DNA of 64,000 nucleotides from Thiotrichales bacterium (GTDB lineage Bacteria > Pseudomonadota > Gammaproteobacteria > Thiomicrospirales > Thiomicrospiraceae). Below are positions 19,801-28,686 of this stretch, piece by piece. Made by a program: the position numbers and the translations under genes. Every line of letters starts with the position of its first letter. The first letter of the stretch is position 1. The stretch is taken from contig JAFGUG010000043.1 of NCBI GenBank assembly GCA_016938655.1, positions 117,829 through 181,828 on the forward strand. The letters run 5' to 3'. Below the pieces are notes generated by a model. That model saw nothing but the letters and a program-made list of their open reading frames with translations, was not told where the DNA came from and ran no database searches.

Positions 19801-20208
19801 TTATTTAATCCATTCTGCGTAGCCGCCAAACAGGACACGCACGTTTTCATACCCCAAAACAGATAGGGCAAACTGCGCTTTGGAGGAGAGCAGGCCAGTA
19901 TCGCAATACAATACAACGGTTTTGCTGTCAGAGATTTGATCTTTGTGGGTTAGAATTTGACGCCAATCAATGTTAATGGCACCCGGGATATGCGACGTTT
20001 CAAATTGTTCCGCTTGGCGGGTGTCAATGTACTGAATGTCGTCGCTGCTAAAGTTGGCTAACTGTTGCTTAGTAATCGCACCACCTGAAAAAGCGGCAAA
20101 TTCTAAGTACTCTTGCATCGGCTCAAACGCCGGGTTCTCTTCGGCCATGCTGTTTGCCGATGGCATTAAAAGTGCCAAGCTTAATCCTATTAAAATGGGC
20201 TGTTTCAT
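19801..20208 (-). CDS. Periplasmic rhodanese-like protein
   Basis: A 135-residue protein with a signal peptide (about 1-22, ending NSMA) and one rhodanese domain. YIDTRQAEQFETSHIPGAINIDW is the typical CH2A-like block. The active-site loop is VVLYCDTGLLSSKAQF, with a cysteine in the catalytic position but DTGLLSS instead of the common CRSGxRS/T loop. A sulfur-transfer role in the periplasm is plausible but unproven. Confidence 0.82.
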   Translation of the reverse strand: MKQPILIGLSLALLMPSANSMAEENPAFEPMQEYLEFAAFSGGAITKQQLANFSSDDIQYIDTRQAEQFETSHIPGAINIDWRQILTHKDQISDSKTVVLYCDTGLLSSKAQFALSVLGYENVRVLFGGYAEWIK

Positions 20209-20524
20209 AACAAAGTCCTTTTTGTGAAATTTGGTTGCATTTTATAAGATTCCAATTCAATTGGCGAATTTATGGCCTAGATTCGCGTACATTAAAACGA
20301 AAGCGTAACGAATACCCAGCCAAGTTTAAAACAATAAGAAATTAATCGACAAGTAATTGCTAAGTAATCGGTTTGCTCATAGTAATTGTCGGGCACTTAC
20401 TGTAAGCTAGGGTAAAATTTTAATCCATGGCAAATTCTAAGTGCCTCCTGCGTAACCCCTTTGAGTTATTTGGAAGTCACTAATCGTAATTCTTTGCCAT
20501 ACCAGCAAAGAGAACTATCTATTT
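20209..20524 (+). promoter_or_regulatory. Long upstream region of rhlE with a hairpin before the start
   Basis: A 316-bp divergent region. TCTTTGC at 20491-20497 pairs perfectly with GCAAAGA at 20505-20511, 13 bp before the rhlE ATG, and could mask the weak AGAGA ribosome site. I see no convincing sigma-70 boxes and no known riboswitch. A temperature- or helicase-sensitive leader is one possible reading. Confidence 0.35.
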
Positions 20525-21847
20525 ATGAGTTTTGACTCCCTCGGTCTATCATCCCTAATTTTAAAAGCCATTGAAGAGAAAGGTTACAGCGAACCTTCTC
20601 CGATTCAAGCCCAAGCGATTCCAGCGATTATGGATGGCAAAGACGTCATGGCCGCCGCCCAAACCGGAACCGGTAAAACCGCTGGCTTTACCTTGCCACT
20701 GATTCATCGTTTATCAAAAGGCAACTTAGCCAAACCTAACCAAGCGCGCGCTTTAATCTTAACGCCAACCCGTGAACTCGCGGCTCAAGTTCATCAGAGT
20801 GTCGAAGACTACAGCAAACACCTTGCTCTAAAATCGGTGGTGGTGTTTGGTGGGGTAAAAATTAACCCCCAGATGATGAAGCTTCGCAAAGGTGCCGATG
20901 TATTGGTTGCTACGCCAGGTCGCCTGTTGGATTTATACAACCAAAACGCGGTGCGCTTCGATAACTTAGAAGTGCTGATTTTAGATGAAGCCGACCGTAT
21001 GTTGGACATGGGCTTTATTCGTGATCTTAAAAAAATTATGGCGTTCTTACCTAAGAACCGTCAAAACCTATTGTTTTCAGCGACGTTTTCACCTGAGATT
21101 CGTCAGTTGGCAAAAGGGTTGGTGAATAACCCGGTTGAGATTTCAGTGGCTCCGGCTAATGCTACCGCCACTAAGGTTGAGCAGTTTATCTACCCAGTGG
21201 ATAAAAATAAAAAACCCGCTTTGCTAACTCACCTAATCTCAACCAATCGTTGGGAACAGGTATTGGTGTTTACTAAAACCAAACATGGTGCCAACAAACT
21301 GACCAAATATTTAGAGCAGTACGGCATTAAAGCCGCAGCCATTCACGGTAATAAAAGTCAAGGTGCCAGAACCCGTGCCTTAGCCGAGTTTAAAGCCGGT
21401 GAAGTGCGCGCGCTTGTGGCGACCGATATTGCCGCTCGTGGTTTGGACATAGAGCAACTGCCACACGTAGTGAACTATGAGTTACCGAATGTGCCAGAAG
21501 ATTATGTACACCGTATTGGCCGAACAGGTCGTGCGGGTGCCAGTGGTGAAGCGATTTCTTTAGTGAGTTCGGATGAAGCGTTATTGTTATTTGATATTGA
21601 ACGATTGATTGGCAATGTTCTAAGACGTGAAGAGCTTGAAGAGTTCAAGCCGGTTCACCCGCTAGCTGAATCGCGTTTAGGCAAAGCCCCAAAGCCAAAG
21701 AAGCCTAAAAAACCACGTTCGGAACACCATGATGGGCAACGTTCAGGTGAAGTGAAGCAGGGTCATCAGCACAATGCCGGTAGCGCTAAACCTGCGTCAC
21801 GCAACAGTCGTGCGCCTCGTGGCAGAAGCAATAACAACAACCGATAA
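20525..21847 (+). CDS. rhlE: DEAD-box ATP-dependent RNA helicase RhlE
   Basis: A 440-residue DEAD-box helicase that remodels RNA in ribosome assembly and decay. The Q motif is [13 protein letters not shown], motif [13 protein letters not shown], motif [14 protein letters not shown], motif III FSATF and motif [12 protein letters not shown]. The C-terminal tail (about 385-440) is Lys/Arg/Gly/Asn-rich and disordered, as in RhlE. It is single, behind a long leader, and followed by a terminator. Confidence 0.96.
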   Translation: MSFDSLGLSSLILKAIEEKGYSEPSPIQAQAIPAIMDGKDVMAAAQTGTGKTAGFTLPLIHRLSKGNLAKPNQARALILTPTRELAAQVHQSVEDYSKHLALKSVVVFGGVKINPQMMKLRKGADVLVATPGRLLDLYNQNAVRFDNLEVLILDEADRMLDMGFIRDLKKIMAFLPKNRQNLLFSATFSPEIRQLAKGLVNNPVEISVAPANATATKVEQFIYPVDKNKKPALLTHLISTNRWEQVLVFTKTKHGANKLTKYLEQYGIKAAAIHGNKSQGARTRALAEFKAGEVRALVATDIAARGLDIEQLPHVVNYELPNVPEDYVHRIGRTGRAGASGEAISLVSSDEALLLFDIERLIGNVLRREELEEFKPVHPLAESRLGKAPKPKKPKKPRSEHHDGQRSGEVKQGHQHNAGSAKPASRNSRAPRGRSNNNNR

Positions 21848-21911
21848 AAGACGCGCGTAAGTGTTGGGATGTAACTCAGTTAAATCTCTGTGCATCTTAT
21901 TTAAGGTAAAT

Positions 21912-21948
21912 AAAAAAGCAGGCTTGTTAATTCAGTCCTGCTTTTTTT
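21912..21948. terminator. Intrinsic terminator between rhlE and the symporter
   Basis: AAAAAAGCAGG at 21912-21922 pairs with CCTGCTTTTTT at 21937-21947 across a 14-nt loop. It could serve rhlE (+) and the convergent symporter (-). The arms resemble a split palindrome-family core. Confidence 0.9.
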
Positions 21949-21983
21949 ATGTTTAAAATTGACCGCTTATAAAAAAGCTGAGT

Positions 21984-23327
21984 TTAAAGTCGTTGGTTTT
22001 CTTGACTCAGTTTAATAATGATGGGTGAGAGAACTAAGAGGGCAATCAAATTTGGAATCGCCATTAAGGCATTCAAAATATCGGCCAAAATCAAAACGGT
22101 ATTAAAGTAGTCGGAGAGCGCAGCTCCGGCAAATACCGCAATCACCCACAACACTCGATACCCAGTAATCACTTTTACCCCCGTCACGTATTCAGCACAA
22201 CGTTCGCCGTAATAACTCCAACCCAGCAAGGTTGTAAAGGCAAACACCGCCAAACCAATCGCAACCACCACGGCGCCTAAGTTGGAGTCTAAACCTGTGC
22301 TAAACGCCAGTGCGGTCAAAGGCGAGCCCGTTTCACCCGATTGCCAAACGCCGGTCACCATAATCACTAAGGCGGTCATGGTACACAAAATAATGGTGTC
22401 GATAAAGGTACCGAGCATGGCGATATGGCCTTGTTTTACTGGGTCTTTGGTTTTGGCCGCGGCATGGGCGATGGGTGCGGTGCCTAAGCCCGCTTCGTTA
22501 GAGAACACGCCACGCGCCACACCAAACTGAATCGCTAAGATAATACTGGCACCGGCAAAGCCACCGGCGGCGGCACTGCCGGTAAAGGCACTCTCTACAA
22601 TCGTCATTAAGGCGCCAGGCAATTCATCGGAGAAGATGGCTAAGATATAAACGGAAAAGCCAATATACAAAACCGCCATAATCGGCACTAAGGCGGTGGC
22701 CGTATGCGCGATGCGTTTAATGCCACCAAACAAAACCAATCCCACTAAAATCATTAACACGATGCCTGTGAGCTGGTTATTAAAACCAAACGCCGATTCC
22801 ATCGCGCCCGCAACCGCATTAGCTTGTACCATATTGCCAATGCCAAAGGCAGCGATGGTTCCAAACCCGGCAAAGGCAAAAGCGAGGGGTTTCCATTTTT
22901 CACCCATGCCGTTTTTTATGTAATACATTGGGCCGCCAACATGCCGACCGTCTTCATCCACTTCACGGTACTTTACCGCTAACACGGCTTCACCGTATTT
23001 GGTGGCCATGCCTACGAGTGCGGTCATCCACATCCAAAAAATCGCACCTGGCCCACCAATAAACAGGGCAGCGGCCACACCGGCAATATTCCCCGTGCCA
23101 ACGGTGGCGGCCATAGCGGTCATTAATGCGCTAAACGGGCTAATATCGCCTTCCTCGTTGGATTTACGGCCTTTCCACAATAAGCTGAAAGCATAGAATA
23201 AGTTTCTAAGCGTTAAAAACCGTAAACGAATGGTGAGGTAAAGCCCGGTTCCCAGCAATAAAAAGAGCATCACTGGCCCCCAAGCCCAACTGCTGGCGGT
23301 GGATAAAATTTGGTTAAGGTTTTCCAT
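21984..23327 (-). CDS. Sodium:alanine/glycine symporter (AGCS family)
   Basis: A 447-residue inner-membrane carrier with about 11 hydrophobic segments. The signature GDISPFSALMTAMAATVGTGNIAGVA, with GPGAIFWMWMTALVGMATKYGE, is diagnostic for the AGCS (AlsT/DagA) family. FSNEAGLGTAPIAHAAA follows later. It should import small neutral amino acids with Na+. The exact substrate cannot be told. It stands alone on the reverse strand. Confidence 0.93.
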   Translation of the reverse strand: MENLNQILSTASSWAWGPVMLFLLLGTGLYLTIRLRFLTLRNLFYAFSLLWKGRKSNEEGDISPFSALMTAMAATVGTGNIAGVAAALFIGGPGAIFWMWMTALVGMATKYGEAVLAVKYREVDEDGRHVGGPMYYIKNGMGEKWKPLAFAFAGFGTIAAFGIGNMVQANAVAGAMESAFGFNNQLTGIVLMILVGLVLFGGIKRIAHTATALVPIMAVLYIGFSVYILAIFSDELPGALMTIVESAFTGSAAAGGFAGASIILAIQFGVARGVFSNEAGLGTAPIAHAAAKTKDPVKQGHIAMLGTFIDTIILCTMTALVIMVTGVWQSGETGSPLTALAFSTGLDSNLGAVVVAIGLAVFAFTTLLGWSYYGERCAEYVTGVKVITGYRVLWVIAVFAGAALSDYFNTVLILADILNALMAIPNLIALLVLSPIIIKLSQENQRL

Positions 23328-23510
23328 TAGGCTTGTCCTTGGTAATCGGTTTTGGAGGGTGGTTTGCGAGCGTCTTGATAAGACAGAAGCGGCGTTGCTT
23401 GCGTGTTAGTAAGATTATGCCATTAGTCGTAGTAAAGTATGGGCGAATTTGCTTATGTTTGGATTAACGATCTTAATTCAAGTTGGAGTTTGAGAGATTT
23501 TCAAATTCAG

Positions 23511-23520
23511 CAGGCCTGCC
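23511..23520. repeat. GCAGGCCTGC palindrome (intergenic)
   Basis: Exact core in the gap between the YjdF-like gene end and the symporter start, with partial A/T arms (TTCA before, CAAGTTT after). Confidence 0.9.
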
Positions 23521-23580
23521 AAGTTTGGAATGGTTTAAGTTTTTAAACCACGGTTCAAGGAAATTTAATGGGTTCTACGC

Positions 23581-24180
23581 CTAGAGCGCACGCAATTGTT
23601 TGTTATGCCATTTTGACAAAAACAGTAAGGTCACGATTGCGCCCAGTAATGCGTAACCCATATCCGACTGGGTATCCCAAATATAACCTTGCGTGCCCAA
23701 AAAGGCTTCGGCGCTCTCTTCGGAAATTAACGCTGTCCACCATTCGATGAGTTCGTAAAAGGCACTAAACGCCAAAGCGATAGAGACAACAAATAGATTT
23801 AACCAGGCCTGTCCGGTTACGACTTGTTTGCGAATTAAAATTTCTCTGGCCAAAAGTGCGGGCACTAAGCCTTGAAAGAAGTGCCCGAGCTTATCGAAGT
23901 TATTGCGTTCCCAATCCAGTTGCAAACTCAACCAATCAAACAGCGGTACTTCGGCGTAGGTGTAGTGTGCGCCCACCATTAAAATAATGCAGTGCAATAA
24001 AATGAATAAGTAAAGCAAAGAGGTGAGTCGAAAGGTGTGGTAGGTGAGGATTAAAAGCACGGCGGCAATGATGGCAGGGCCGGCTTCTAAAAACCAGATG
24101 GTCAGGTCTTTAGGGTTAATGGCCGACCAGGCCAGTACAGATCCAAAGATAAGAATCCAAATTGCTTTTAACATACTCAT
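23581..24180 (-). CDS. DUF2238 (YjdF-like) membrane protein
   Basis: A 199-residue integral membrane protein with about six transmembrane helices. Conserved blocks of the family are visible: HYTYAEVPLFDWL, RNNFDKLGHFFQGLVPALLAREI, FSAFYELIEWW and GTQGYIWDTQSDMGYALLGA. Several charged residues (Asp, His, Glu) inside helices suggest a transport or catalytic site. The function is unknown. Confidence 0.87.
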   Translation of the reverse strand: MSMLKAIWILIFGSVLAWSAINPKDLTIWFLEAGPAIIAAVLLILTYHTFRLTSLLYLFILLHCIILMVGAHYTYAEVPLFDWLSLQLDWERNNFDKLGHFFQGLVPALLAREILIRKQVVTGQAWLNLFVVSIALAFSAFYELIEWWTALISEESAEAFLGTQGYIWDTQSDMGYALLGAIVTLLFLSKWHNKQLRAL

Positions 24181-24233
24181 CCTGGTAAAAGTTTGGGTTT
24201 AATGTAACCGATTGTTCGTGCTTTTAAAAGTTG

Positions 24234-24243
24234 GCAGGCCTGC
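24234..24243. repeat. GCAGGCCTGC palindrome (intergenic)
   Basis: Exact core followed by TCACTTTG and preceded by TTTTAAAAGTT. It sits between the HAD-like gene end region and the YjdF-like start. Confidence 0.9.
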
Positions 24244-24288
24244 TCACTTTGAGCGTTTTAATTTAGCCAAAACTTACTGTCATTGATT

Positions 24289-24831
24289 TTAACTTCTTAA
24301 GGTCGCCTTTAAGCGATTGGGTGTTTCAAGATAGGCAAACACATCCATTATCGACAAACAGACGATATCCGAATTGAGCAGGGTTTCGGTGCAAACCCCT
24401 TCGGCCTGAATGAGGGCAATGCCCAATCGACTCTGTTTTAACAGGGCTTTATCGTTATAACCATTGCCAACGCTCAAAGTGTGATCTGCCCCCAAATGGT
24501 TTAAGTATTCGGTTTTACACTTGAATTGAGCCGAGCTGGAAAGATTAACCAGCGTGCAATTCACCCCGTCAAGTTCTGCTGCCACTGTGCCATAGGTATC
24601 GGCAGTAATGACATGAAACTGCACCCTATCTGCTAACTGATTGATTTTGTCTTTTACGTCGGTTATGAGTTTACCGTCAATGGCGATGGTGCCGTTGTAA
24701 TCAAAAATAACGTGCTGTATTTCAACGGTTTCTCGGCCGGGGATGTCAATAATCAAAATAATGGGTTCCTTGATTGAGTAAGCGGCTCGTGAAAGCGGTT
24801 TTACTGCGTTGCGTTTATAAAGCGTTGTCAT
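24289..24831 (-). CDS. HAD-superfamily protein, soluble P-type-ATPase-like phosphatase
   Basis: A 180-residue protein with a small HAD fold. Motif I is VIFDYNGTIAIDG near residue 42. HVITADTYG (motif II region) and LSVGNGYNDKALL (motif IV) follow. The second motif I residue is Asn (DYNGT) rather than the usual Asp, as in some P-type-ATPase-like soluble members. The first 30 residues are not typical and the true start may be internal, near IIDIPGRETVEI. Substrate unknown. Confidence 0.7.
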   Translation of the reverse strand: MTTLYKRNAVKPLSRAAYSIKEPIILIIDIPGRETVEIQHVIFDYNGTIAIDGKLITDVKDKINQLADRVQFHVITADTYGTVAAELDGVNCTLVNLSSSAQFKCKTEYLNHLGADHTLSVGNGYNDKALLKQSRLGIALIQAEGVCTETLLNSDIVCLSIMDVFAYLETPNRLKATLRS

Positions 24832-24930
24832 ACAGTTTAGCCAATTTTATTTTTAAAAGGTATGATACTCAAAATTTTACAGACTACACGATTTGAATCG
24901 ATTGAGTCGTTTGAGCAAGAAGAGGTCACT

Positions 24931-25263
24931 ATGCAAACCATTGAAACATTAGAACAGTTAGAGCAACTAAAACAGTCGGAAGACGCATTGTTGATTTTAT
25001 TTGGTGGCAAAAGCTGCAATGTTTGCCACGTAATTAAGCCGCAAATTGTTGAGTTAGTTGAAGCCCAGTACCCAAAAATTAAAATGGTGTATGTTGATTG
25101 CCACGTGACCACTGACGTTTGTTCGCAAAATGGTGTACTTAGTCTGCCAACCTTGCAGGTGTTTTTTACCGGTCAGCGATTTATTGAAGTCGTTCGCACC
25201 TTTAGTTTACAAAAGGTCATGCAAGATATTGCACGGCCTTATTCGATGGTGTTTGAAGATTAA
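24931..25263 (+). CDS. Thioredoxin-family protein
   Basis: A 110-residue single thioredoxin domain with active site GGKSCNVCHVIKP (CNVC near residues 30-33) and the cis-Pro loop VLSLPTLQVFF. ATG at 24931 follows AGAGG with good spacing. An upstream ATG at 24862 would add 23 residues rich in Glu but lies too close to its purine stretch. It is divergent from the HAD-like gene and overlaps the end of the SDR gene by 4 bp. Confidence 0.82.
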   Translation: MQTIETLEQLEQLKQSEDALLILFGGKSCNVCHVIKPQIVELVEAQYPKIKMVYVDCHVTTDVCSQNGVLSLPTLQVFFTGQRFIEVVRTFSLQKVMQDIARPYSMVFED

Positions 25264-26120
25264 CGTTTGCCATCCCCACCTGCTTTAATCAATAGTTTGT
25301 CTAGCCATGATGTTGGTAGAAGACGTTTTAAATAGGCAAATACCACGGTTGGCACCGTTACTCGATAACGAATTTTAGCTTGACCAGCTTGCAGAGCGTG
25401 CACCACACATTTACTGACCGTTTCGGGTCCTAACGTAAATGGGGCAGTTGGGCCAACGGTTTCGAGTCGCTTAATCATCGCTCGGTAACTTTTTTCATGC
25501 GCACTGCCTTCCAATGTAATCCAGAGGCTAAATTGCTCAAAGGCATTTTTTCTAAAGTCTGAAATGATGGGGCCTGGTTCTATCAAACTGACTTGAATGT
25601 TGTCTTTTTTAACCTCAATTCTGAGCGTGTCAGCAAAGCCTTCAATGGCAAATTTACTGGCGTTATAAGCACCGCGATACTGCATGGCGGCAAAGCCTAA
25701 AATCGAACTGTTGTAGATAATCTTGCCGTGTCCTTGTTGGCGCATTAGCTTAATTACTTTGTTGGTGAGTTCTTGTGTGCCAAACACGTTGGTTTGAAAT
25801 TGAAACTCCATCGACTCACGCGATAAATCCTCGACGGCACCCGGCAAACCAAATGCGCCGTTATTGAATAGCGCATCAATTTTGCCGTTGGTTGCCGCCT
25901 CAATCGCTTTTAAAGCGTTATCAATGCTTTGACTGCTTGCCAAATCCAACTGAAAACAGGTAAACCCTTCGGCCTGTAAACGGCTTACATCATCTGAGTT
26001 TCGGCAGGTGGCGATGACGTTGTAGCCCAAATCTTTTAGGGCGTGTGCGGTGTGGTAACCAATGCCTGTAGAACAACCGGTAATGAGAACGGTGCTGGGT
26101 GGCAAGAGAGAGTGCTTCAT
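25260..26120 (-). CDS. Short-chain dehydrogenase/reductase (SDR)
   Basis: A 286-residue classical SDR. The cofactor loop is TGCSTGIGYHTAHAL near residue 14, with the acidic LDLAS turn near 58. The NNAG motif appears as FNNGAFG, and the catalytic Ser and Tyr/Lys lie in IIYNSSILGF and YRGAYNASK. Arg in TCRNSDD favours NADP. The substrate is unknown. It converges on the thioredoxin gene. Confidence 0.87.
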   Translation of the reverse strand: MKHSLLPPSTVLITGCSTGIGYHTAHALKDLGYNVIATCRNSDDVSRLQAEGFTCFQLDLASSQSIDNALKAIEAATNGKIDALFNNGAFGLPGAVEDLSRESMEFQFQTNVFGTQELTNKVIKLMRQQGHGKIIYNSSILGFAAMQYRGAYNASKFAIEGFADTLRIEVKKDNIQVSLIEPGPIISDFRKNAFEQFSLWITLEGSAHEKSYRAMIKRLETVGPTAPFTLGPETVSKCVVHALQAGQAKIRYRVTVPTVVFAYLKRLLPTSWLDKLLIKAGGDGKR

Positions 26121-26278
26121 AATGTATCGTCCGCTGTTTAAGTGTGTTGCTTAGTCTAAAGTAAAAAAAACCGTAAGACCAACCCTTCAATGTTTATTCT
26201 TGTGGGTTTGTTGGGGTTAGGGCGGCATAACAATTGCTTAACATCGGCAATGACATAAACTTGACGAAGTTAATTACT

Positions 26279-27661
26279 ATGAACATGAAATCAATCCTTT
26301 TAACATCAGCAGGCCTGCTAAGTGCTTTCGCGCTTTTAAACTTGTCCGGTTGCAATGCAGCAAACAGTGGTGATACGCCCTCAACTGGTTTAGCAGAGCC
26401 GACCGCAGAGCTGGCGGTGACGGCTTCTTCTCGTAGTATGACAGCGGCGGGTTATTATTATGAAAATACCAATTTAACGGTATTGGCATCGTCTGAGGGG
26501 TCGGAATTTTCATCATCTACCTGTGTGTTAACGTTCGATTATAAAAGTGCCCCCACAGCTGATTTTGTTACTCAAGAAACAAAGGAAAGCTGTAATGATT
26601 ACGAGTTTAATCTTTACAGTGGGCCAGGGGTTTACAGATGGTCTTTAGAGGCGACTGATGAAAATGGAAAGGTTGCCGATACTCAAATATTTGCAACCGC
26701 CATTACCGACCCCGCGGCTGATGTTTATCTTCCTACAAATCCGGACGCGGAAGTCAGAATTATTTCGGCTTCGACCACACCGGATGCAAATGGCTATTAT
26801 GTTGAAAACACCGTCATCACTTCGGATTTACTTGCCATCGGTTCACAACGCTCGACAGTGACATGTGAAGTGACACTGGATTATCAATCAAATGACGATG
26901 GTGCTGTTTTTACGAATCGTGATACAGTTAACAGCTGTGATGTGCAGGACTTTAATTTAGACAATGGCCCTGGTATTTATCGTGTAAAACTGGTGGTAAC
27001 CGACGGCAATGACCTGATTGCGGAAGACCAAAAGTTTGTGATTGCCACCTCCACCGACCTGCTAGATAGAGCCTATCTCACGGCCGATTTTACCTTTAAT
27101 GTTGCACCGGTTGCTGACAGCTTGTTTGATGTCGAGTTTAACGGCCGATTCTCTTCTGAAAGTGACACTGGGGATGCGATTACCGAATTTAAGTGGGAAG
27201 TTTTTGTAAAGAATGACGACACTGAAACACCTTATAAAACCATTATTGGCCTCAATCCTAAGCCAACAGTGACCGTTGATAGGGATGGTATTTATGTCAC
27301 GCGTTTAACCATTACGGATGAGCTTGAGCAGACTGCAGTAACCGAAAAAATGTTTAAAGTCGGTGGCACAGGACAGACTTTAATTGCCGACTTCTCGGTT
27401 ACTATTCCAAGCGGCGCTCCGGTTAATATTCAAGTTGATGCCAGTGCAAGTACGATTGGCGCCGGTGTCGATCATTATGAATGGGAGTTGATTTCTGCTG
27501 GAGATACGAATGAGACGGTGTTCTATCAACTGGATACTGAATCGCCCACGACTGTTCTTCCCGTCGCCTATTCAGGTATTTATTACATCCGATTAACAGT
27601 GATTGATGTGGATGGTAATGAACATGAGATTACTCGTGTGGTTACGATACCGGTTCCTTAG
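26279..27661 (+). CDS. Multidomain lipoprotein with duplicated Ig/PKD-like domains
   Basis: A 460-residue lipoprotein. The signal peptide ends in the lipobox LSGC near residue 24. Two homologous domains follow (about 42-160 and 165-265), each with a GYYxENT motif, a disulfide-like cysteine pair and a GPGxYR closing strand. Two PKD/Ig-like beta domains come after them (about 272-365 and 370-460), each with YEWE/FKWE and GIYxxRLTxxD. ATG at 26279 is followed by a second in-frame ATG two codons on. A surface or cell-envelope role is likely; I do not recognise a specific family. Confidence 0.75.
   Translation: MNMKSILLTSAGLLSAFALLNLSGCNAANSGDTPSTGLAEPTAELAVTASSRSMTAAGYYYENTNLTVLASSEGSEFSSSTCVLTFDYKSAPTADFVTQETKESCNDYEFNLYSGPGVYRWSLEATDENGKVADTQIFATAITDPAADVYLPTNPDAEVRIISASTTPDANGYYVENTVITSDLLAIGSQRSTVTCEVTLDYQSNDDGAVFTNRDTVNSCDVQDFNLDNGPGIYRVKLVVTDGNDLIAEDQKFVIATSTDLLDRAYLTADFTFNVAPVADSLFDVEFNGRFSSESDTGDAITEFKWEVFVKNDDTETPYKTIIGLNPKPTVTVDRDGIYVTRLTITDELEQTAVTEKMFKVGGTGQTLIADFSVTIPSGAPVNIQVDASASTIGAGVDHYEWELISAGDTNETVFYQLDTESPTTVLPVAYSGIYYIRLTVIDVDGNEHEITRVVTIPVP
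26309..26318. repeat. GCAGGCCTGC palindrome (in lipoprotein signal peptide)
   Basis: Exact core inside the signal peptide coding region, read as Ala-Gly-Leu (TSAGLLSAF). Confidence 0.9.
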
Positions 27662-27703
27662 AAACCAAGACCGACCAAGTTAAATACTTTAATGATCTAT
27701 TTC

Positions 27704-27727
27704 AAAATCAGCAGGCCTGCTGATTTT
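27704..27727. repeat. Extended 24-bp palindrome after the lipoprotein gene
   Basis: Core GCAGGCCTGC at 27711-27720 with perfectly complementary arms AAAATCA and TGATTTT, 43 bp after the stop. It could fold as a hairpin but is not followed by a long T-run; a better terminator follows at 27745. Confidence 0.9.
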
Positions 27728-27744
27728 GTTAAATAAATTCAATG

Positions 27745-27780
27745 AAAGCGGCCAAAGGATCACCTTTGAGTCGCTTTTTT
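27745..27780 (+). terminator. Intrinsic terminator after the lipoprotein gene
   Basis: AAAGCG (27745-27750) pairs with CGCTTT (27772-27777) and CAAAGG (27753-27758) with CCTTTG (27763-27768) in one interrupted stem, followed by Ts. Confidence 0.82.
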
Positions 27781-27873
27781 CTTATCTTGTTTTTCTGTGT
27801 TTACGGTATCAAATTAGCGCTTATTTCTTTATAATGTCGGGTTTGGTCTGTCTGATCTAAAAGGGGATGCCAC

Positions 27874-28554
27874 ATGGCAATCTTTAAGCGTTATCTTATT
27901 GCAGGACTTTTGGTTTGGTTACCGTTAGGTGTAACCATTGCGGCACTGATTTTTTTGGTTAACTTTTTTGATAAAAGTTTGCTATTAATTCCGGCTCAAT
28001 ATCGTCCTGAAGCCTTGTTAGGTTTTAATATCCCAGGTCTAGGTATTTTGCTTTCATTAAGCTTGATTTGGTTAACGGGGATGTTGGTTGCCAATTTTTT
28101 AGGCTCTAAGTTAATCCAGTTTTGGGAATCCTTTTTAGAGCAGATTCCACTGGTTCGCTCCATCTACAAGGCGGTTAAGCAGATAGCGGAAGCGGTGTTT
28201 GGGAATGATGATCAGACCTTTCAAAAGGCCTACTTAATTCAATACCCTCGAACCGGTTTGTGGACATTGGCTTTTCAGACCAGTACGCATCAAGGTGAGG
28301 CGCAAGTTAAAACCGGCATCAATGAAGTAGTGAACTTATTTGTGCCCACCACGCCAAACCCAACGTCTGGGTTTTTTATTATGGCGTCTAAAAATGAAAT
28401 CATAGAGCTAGGCATTAACGTGGATGATGCATTGAAAATGGTTATTTCAGGGGGCGTGGTTGTGCCGCCTTGGAAGCCCGATCAAAAAGAGTCCATCCCT
28501 CAGAAGATTGAAATGGCGGTAGAGAATCCCACCCCACCGGTCTCTGAAAAATAA
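27874..28554 (+). CDS. DUF502 family membrane protein
   Basis: A 226-residue protein with two N-terminal transmembrane helices (about 8-30 and 48-72) and a soluble C-terminal part. RYLIAGLLVWLPLGVTI, the second helix and the IPLVRSIYKAVKQI block are typical of DUF502. Genes of this family often stand just before aspS, as here. GGGGATG precedes the start, and a TATAAT lies at 27830-27835. The biochemical function is unknown. Confidence 0.85.
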   Translation: MAIFKRYLIAGLLVWLPLGVTIAALIFLVNFFDKSLLLIPAQYRPEALLGFNIPGLGILLSLSLIWLTGMLVANFLGSKLIQFWESFLEQIPLVRSIYKAVKQIAEAVFGNDDQTFQKAYLIQYPRTGLWTLAFQTSTHQGEAQVKTGINEVVNLFVPTTPNPTSGFFIMASKNEIIELGINVDDALKMVISGGVVVPPWKPDQKESIPQKIEMAVENPTPPVSEK

Positions 28555-28640
28555 CTATATAAACTGAGCGTTTACTCAGCACATTGCGGGTAAACGGTCT
28601 GTTAGAAATTTAGAACTAAGTGATGCGGGTTGAGCTTTAA

Positions 28641-28650
28641 GCAGGCCTGC
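28641..28650. repeat. GCAGGCCTGC palindrome (before aspS)
   Basis: Exact core, preceded by CTTTAA and followed by ACATTTT, 37 bp before the aspS start. Confidence 0.9.
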
Positions 28651-28686
28651 ACATTTTATTAATCGTTTGAAAAGGTAAGTAGTCAT

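Noticed and set aside
23568..23750. 60-codon + strand frame
   Set aside because: Antisense to the YjdF-like gene, with basic nonsense composition.
24862..24930. Upstream start for the thioredoxin-family gene
   Set aside because: The ATG at 24862 lies 1-2 bp from its purine tract, while ATG 24931 has AGAGG at proper spacing and gives the usual domain length.
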